The notes beneath the pieces are model-generated. The model had not been told where the DNA came from. It searched no databases and saw only the letters and a list, made by a program, of their open reading frames with translations. The position numbers and the translations under genes are program-made. From positions 4,278,001-4,342,000 of the forward strand of contig NZ_CP091285.1 of assembly GCF_021650975.2 (NCBI RefSeq): a DNA stretch of 64,000 bases, written 5' to 3'. This document shows positions 61,080 to 64,000 of this stretch, in pieces (position 1 is the first letter of the stretch; each line of letters opens with the position of its first letter). The DNA is from Flavobacterium jumunjinense. GTDB lineage: Bacteria > Bacteroidota > Bacteroidia > Flavobacteriales > Flavobacteriaceae.

Positions 61080-61592
61080 ATGGAAGAACGAATTTTTAAG
61101 ACAGAAGAACAAATTAAAAAACGTATTGAATTTTGGTTTTGTAAATACTATGGTAAGACAAAATCTCAATTTAATGGTTCAGAATTATTTACTTTTTTTG
61201 ATTTAATAGAAAAACCAATACAGAAAAGCATATTACTTTTAATCAAGTTAAACGAAAATGAAATACCTGTTTTAGTTCTAAAATGTACAGACTCCTATAT
61301 TATTAATACAACCGAAAGATTCATAAAAACAAATCAAATAGAATCAGAATTCATCTATTATTCCCACTTTAAACATCACGAAGGTTATAAAATATTAGAT
61401 CAAAACAAAGTACCCTATTCTTTGGTGAAAAGTATAAAAACAGAGGACTATTTTGAAGAATTTGGAATTAAAATACAAGACGGCACAACTGTCTATTGGA
61501 CAATTCCAACAGCAGAACCTGGCTTTGCATTTTGGAATATTACAAAAAAATGTAGCTTAATCGGGCGAAAGTACACAACAGTAATACAATAA
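61080..61592 (+). CDS. Hypothetical protein
   Basis: A 170-residue soluble protein with no signal peptide. Pieces include EEQIKKRIEFWFCKYYGKT, QKSILLLIKLNENEIPVLVL, YYSHFKHHEGYKILDQNK and a C-terminal GTTVYWTIPTAEPGFAFWNI. I do not recognise the family. It lies 17 bp after the OsmC gene and two bases before the Crp/Fnr gene, so it belongs to the same transcript, probably in the same stress response. Confidence 0.75.
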   Translation: MEERIFKTEEQIKKRIEFWFCKYYGKTKSQFNGSELFTFFDLIEKPIQKSILLLIKLNENEIPVLVLKCTDSYIINTTERFIKTNQIESEFIYYSHFKHHEGYKILDQNKVPYSLVKSIKTEDYFEEFGIKIQDGTTVYWTIPTAEPGFAFWNITKKCSLIGRKYTTVIQ

Positions 61593-61594
61593 AA

Positions 61595-62176
61595 ATGAAC
61601 ACAAAACCAATCATAGACTATTTCTCCAAGATATTACCATTAAATACAGCAGAAAAAGCAATTGTTTCTGCTAAATTCAAAGAGCGAAAAATAAAACGCA
61701 GACAATTCATTCTTCAAGAAGGCGATGTTTGTAAAGTAAATACATTTGTAATAGAAGGCTGTTTCAGAATGTTTATGGTAGATGAAAATGGAAAAGAGCA
61801 CAATTTACAATTTGCTATAGAAAATTGGTGGATTGGAGATATTGGAAGTTTTCATTCTGAAGAACCCAGTAAATTCTATATTGAGGCACTCGAAAACGCA
61901 ACCATTTTACAAATCCAAAAAGAAGATCAAATACGCTTATTTGTCGATTATCCTAAATTCAATCTTATTTTTAGAGTGTTCACAGAAAACGCATTAATCA
62001 GTTGCCAAAGAAGAATTATACAAAATATTAGTTCCACCGCTGAAGAACGTTATCTTGACTTTGAAAAACGATACCCAAGTCTTTTCAACCGAATTTCCAA
62101 TGTACAAATTGCTTCTTTTCTTGGCGTAACTCCTGAGTTTCTAAGTACTATTCGCAAAAGAATCGCACAATCTTAA
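61595..62176 (+). CDS. Crp/Fnr family transcriptional regulator
   Basis: The 193-residue protein has an N-terminal cyclic-nucleotide-type barrel (RRQFILQEGDVCKVNTFVIE, GKEHNLQFAIENWWIGDIGS), a dimer helix (RVFTENALISCQRRIIQN) and a C-terminal helix-turn-helix VQIASFLGVTPEFLSTIRKR. There is no Fnr-type Cys cluster, so it is unlikely to bind an iron-sulfur cluster. The effector is unknown. Such short Crp-like proteins are abundant in Bacteroidota and often sit next to the gene they control, here perhaps the SnoaL or doxX genes. Confidence 0.92.
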   Translation: MNTKPIIDYFSKILPLNTAEKAIVSAKFKERKIKRRQFILQEGDVCKVNTFVIEGCFRMFMVDENGKEHNLQFAIENWWIGDIGSFHSEEPSKFYIEALENATILQIQKEDQIRLFVDYPKFNLIFRVFTENALISCQRRIIQNISSTAEERYLDFEKRYPSLFNRISNVQIASFLGVTPEFLSTIRKRIAQS

Positions 62177-62265
62177 ACTACATTAAGACTTTTTCTTAAA
62201 CTAGATTATAAGTAAGTTCCCTAGCCTCTTCGCATCTTTGTAATGAAATAAAAACAGACAAAGAA

Positions 62266-62736
62266 ATGAAGAAATTATTCCTATTGCCTACAATCATTTT
62301 ACTTGTAGCAAGCTGCAAAAACGAAAAATTAACGGAAACAAATACTATTATGGAAAAACAAGCAAAACTAGAAATTGAAAAGATATTAATGGATTATAAA
62401 GAGACATTAAACACCTCTAATGCAGAAAAAGCAACCGCACTCTATACAAAAAATGGCATTTTTATGCCTTCCTCTGGACCATCTGCTATAGGAAAAGAAC
62501 AAATCAAAGCATCTTATGATTTTGTTTTCTCTCAAATTCAATTAAATATTGAGTTTTATATTGAAGAAATAACGATAGAGAATAATTTAGCCTTTGCTGT
62601 AACCAGCTCAAAAGGAGAAACACTAATTCATGCTACAAAAACAACAATTCCAGAAGAAAATAGAGAACTATTCATTTTTGAAAAAGAAAATGAAACTTGG
62701 AAGATAGCCCGATACATGTTTAATAAAACGAAATAA
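62266..62736 (+). CDS. SnoaL-like (NTF2 fold) lipoprotein
   Basis: The 156-residue product has a lipoprotein signal (MKKLFLLPTIILLVASC, Cys17), a short linker and an NTF2-like domain: ILMDYKETLNTSNAEKATAL, YTKNGIFMPSSGPSAIGKEQ, NLAFAVTSSKGETLIHATKT and ENETWKIARYMFNKT. It matches the SgcJ/EcaC-type SnoaL subgroup. Function unknown; periplasm-facing or surface lipoprotein. The damaged doxX gene follows by one base, an operon pairing seen in other flavobacteria. Confidence 0.85.
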   Translation: MKKLFLLPTIILLVASCKNEKLTETNTIMEKQAKLEIEKILMDYKETLNTSNAEKATALYTKNGIFMPSSGPSAIGKEQIKASYDFVFSQIQLNIEFYIEEITIENNLAFAVTSSKGETLIHATKTTIPEENRELFIFEKENETWKIARYMFNKTK

Positions 62737-62737
62737 T

Positions 62738-63273
62738 ATGAATCATTCAATCCATAAAATTAGTGCGCTAGGAAGGTTTTCATTTTTTATACCCATGGTT
62801 ATTTTTGGACTATTCCATTTCATGAATGCCAAAGCAATGGCGGGAATGGTTCCTATTCCAGGAGGTGTTTTCTGGATATATCAACAGGTTTTGCGCTAGA
62901 AGCTGCAGGAGTAATACCAGTTATGATTTGAATTTACTGTAAAAGAAAATGATGATTTTTTTCTTGATATAAAATAGAAAATCAAAGCATAGCATCGTTA
63001 CGTTTTTATTTTATATTTTATATCGAGGAAAAAAGGGTGTTTTATTGCAGTAAATTCAAGTGATAAATGGTATAAGCATCAGTATTCAAAAATTTGATGA
63101 TTGGGCAAGTTTACTCTTAGCTGTCTTATTAATATATATTTGCAATAACAATTAGCTTACCTGGTGTATTATCTGGAGGCGAAATGGTACAAATGTACAC
63201 GACCAATCTATTAAAAGATATGGCTTTAGCAGGAGGAGCTTTGCTTTATTTAAATTCGTTAAATAAAAAATAA
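62738..63273 (+). pseudogene. doxX-family gene, broken by two frameshifts and an inserted element
   Basis: It begins MNHSIHKISALGRFSFFIPM, VIFGLFHFMNAKAMAG, VPIPGGVFWIY, then loses frame (a missing base near 62882) and continues in another frame as TGFALEAAGVIPVMI. There it is cut by the inverted-repeat element at 62928-63059. After it, NGISISIQKFDDWASLLLAV, another one-base shift near 63135, and FAITISLPGVLSGGEMVQMY TTNLLKDMALAGGALLYLN follow (two pieces), ending at 63273. DoxX proteins are four-helix membrane proteins linked to quinones or oxidative stress. The gene cannot make an intact product. Confidence 0.9.
62928..63059. mobile_element. 132-bp inverted-repeat element (MITE-like) inserted in doxX
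   Basis: The ends are perfect: TTGAATTTACTG (62928-62939) and CAGTAAATTCAA (63048-63059). Imperfect complementarity continues inward for about 60 bp (for example GATATAAAATAGAAAAT versus the reverse complement GATATAAAATATAAAAT). ATGAT (62923-62927) and GTGAT (63060-63064) flank it as a probable 5-bp target duplication with one mismatch. Deleting the element and one copy rejoins the gene as GVIPVMINGISISIQKF in frame. No coding capacity; a transposase would have to act in trans. Confidence 0.8.
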
Positions 63274-63294
63274 AGAGCACAAACCAACTATTTC

Positions 63295-63337
63295 AAAAGT
63301 AGCCTTCGTTTGTTAATTCAAATGAAGGCTACTTTTT
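63295..63337 (+). terminator. Terminator after doxX
   Basis: AAAAGTAGCCTTC (63295-63307) pairs with GAAGGCTACTTTT (63324-63336), with a further GTTTG/CAAAT pairing inside and T at the end. Confidence 0.88.
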
Positions 63338-63424
63338 GTTTTCATGTTATCACATTTTCTTACTATAAATTCTTATTTTTACCGTTATAGATTGACACAA
63401 TAACAGAAAACACCATTATAAAAA

Positions 63425-64000
63425 ATGACTTGCACTTTTTATTCTCATAAAATAGGCTTCAATGACCTTTTAAAAATAATAGAAAAAACGATTCCTAATG
63501 TTATAATAATAACCAAAAACGAAGAAGGTTCTTCAATTGCAGAAATTTCATCAAAAGAAGGGTTATTAAAGGCTTCTAAAAAAATAAAAATCACTTATAG
63601 AGAAAGAGAAACACCTTCATTCCAAATTCCTCAAGTTAGTGACAGTCCACTAACTGATAATTTAAAAGGACTTTATGGATATATAGATTCATTACCTACA
63701 AAAAATGAAACGATCAAAAATCTTTTCTTACAAAAAATCACAACATTAAATAGCGAATTTTCAATTGAAGAAACAAAAGGAATACTTCCAGAATTAAAAT
63801 CTGCCATTGAACAATTAGCATTAGAATTTGATGCCATTCTTTTTACACAACCTAACACCATCATTAGCAAAGTAAAAACACAACATTTCTTAGATAAAAA
63901 TCTAGAACTTATTATTGACACAGAAGGTAATTGTGAAATTGAAAAATTAGAAGTTTTCATTGAATCAAAATACTACGATACTCCTGAAAATGAAATTACA
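63425..64000 (+). CDS. DUF4272-like protein (3' end outside the window)
   Basis: An open frame from the ATG at 63425 runs to the window edge without a stop (192 codons). It reads MTCTFYSHKIGFNDLLKIIE, IIITKNEEGSSIAEISSKEG, LLKASKKIKITYRERETPSF, SPLTDNLKGLYGYIDSLP and DLNLE-like LDKNLELIIDTEGNCEIEKL. From memory this matches DUF4272-domain proteins of Bacteroidota: a soluble N-terminal region before the DUF itself. No signal peptide. Function unknown. The - strand frame within it is a shadow. Confidence 0.75.
   Translation, partial: MTCTFYSHKIGFNDLLKIIEKTIPNVIIITKNEEGSSIAEISSKEGLLKASKKIKITYRERETPSFQIPQVSDSPLTDNLKGLYGYIDSLPTKNETIKNLFLQKITTLNSEFSIEETKGILPELKSAIEQLALEFDAILFTQPNTIISKVKTQHFLDKNLELIIDTEGNCEIEKLEVFIESKYYDTPENEIT

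Noticed and set aside
62213..62265. Promoter CATCTTTG before the SnoaL-like gene
   Set aside because: One mismatch in the essential TA of the -7 box and no -33 box; too weak to list.
1..64000. tRNA or rRNA genes
   Set aside because: I looked for T-loop (GTTCGAATC-like) and rRNA core strings on both strands by eye and saw none; a covariance scan would be needed to exclude atypical ones.

Overview
The window is one contiguous piece of a low-GC chromosome from the Bacteroidota, almost certainly family Flavobacteriaceae. Four things point there. Promoters match the Bacteroidota pattern TTTG-N19-TAnnTTTG. One gene carries a type IX secretion sorting tail (30550-31041). Several family-typical gene neighbourhoods are present: OstA-like / aminotransferase / TPR / DUF368 / aroE / DUF349, and DUF4293 next to rho. 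The translation-termination factor Rho has the long Lys/Pro-rich N-terminal insert common in this group. I see no rRNA or tRNA gene and no intact transposase, integrase or CRISPR array.

Layout. 1-7680 is a housekeeping block on the + strand running from cell-envelope export through shikimate biosynthesis to a DUF349 protein. 7743-9185 holds two orphan + strand genes, one behind a striking TACGTA inverted repeat. 9202-16330 is an accessory region: a run of small, mostly secreted or membrane proteins, nearly all on the - strand, separated by recurring non-coding modules. It ends in a 14-unit, strictly 41-bp tandem array (15638-16211) and a GC-richer structured element (16228-16330). 16335-25974 returns to core genes (lpd, an Omp85-like protein, an ABC exporter, truA, a phosphoesterase, DUF4293, rho). 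25992-31447 carries secreted and surface proteins: a GYF_2/coiled-coil membrane protein, a secreted protein sharing a domain with 8778-9185, a clan-A glycoside hydrolase lipoprotein, and a two-gene T9SS/fibre-like operon. 31495-34111 has AlkB-like and Dus enzymes and a decayed toxin-immunity-like spot. 34475-59299 is largely core: hpf-like, yggS, a DEDDh-GIY-YIG nuclease, a Kv-like channel, miaA, acyl-ACP thioesterase, a two-component system, coaE, glmM, a CLC channel, uvrA, LOG, a thioredoxin/rhodanese cluster and a DEAD-box helicase. 59358-63273 is a stress-response segment (HxlR, nitroreductase, OsmC, Crp/Fnr, SnoaL-like) ending in a doxX pseudogene interrupted by a small inverted-repeat element. 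The last gene (DUF4272-like) runs off the window.

How the parts work together. lpd serves 2-oxoacid dehydrogenases. coaE, the thioesterases and the ACP hydrolase handle CoA and acyl carriers. truA, dus and miaA modify tRNA. uvrA, the GIY-YIG nuclease and the AlkB-like protein act on damaged nucleic acid. The HxlR/nitroreductase pair is divergent around dyad operators and looks autoregulated.

The most unusual material is non-coding: (1) the 41-bp array, whose two sequence classes differ by paired substitutions that preserve the same hairpin; (2) two related ~160-bp inverted-repeat elements and duplicated flanks built around the same 41-bp unit; (3) two diverged copies of a structured ~100-nt element at 16228 and 38524; (4) a 132-bp inverted-repeat element in doxX whose removal with one 5-bp target copy restores the local frame. 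All calls come from reading the sequence and from memory of protein families; no database search was run.
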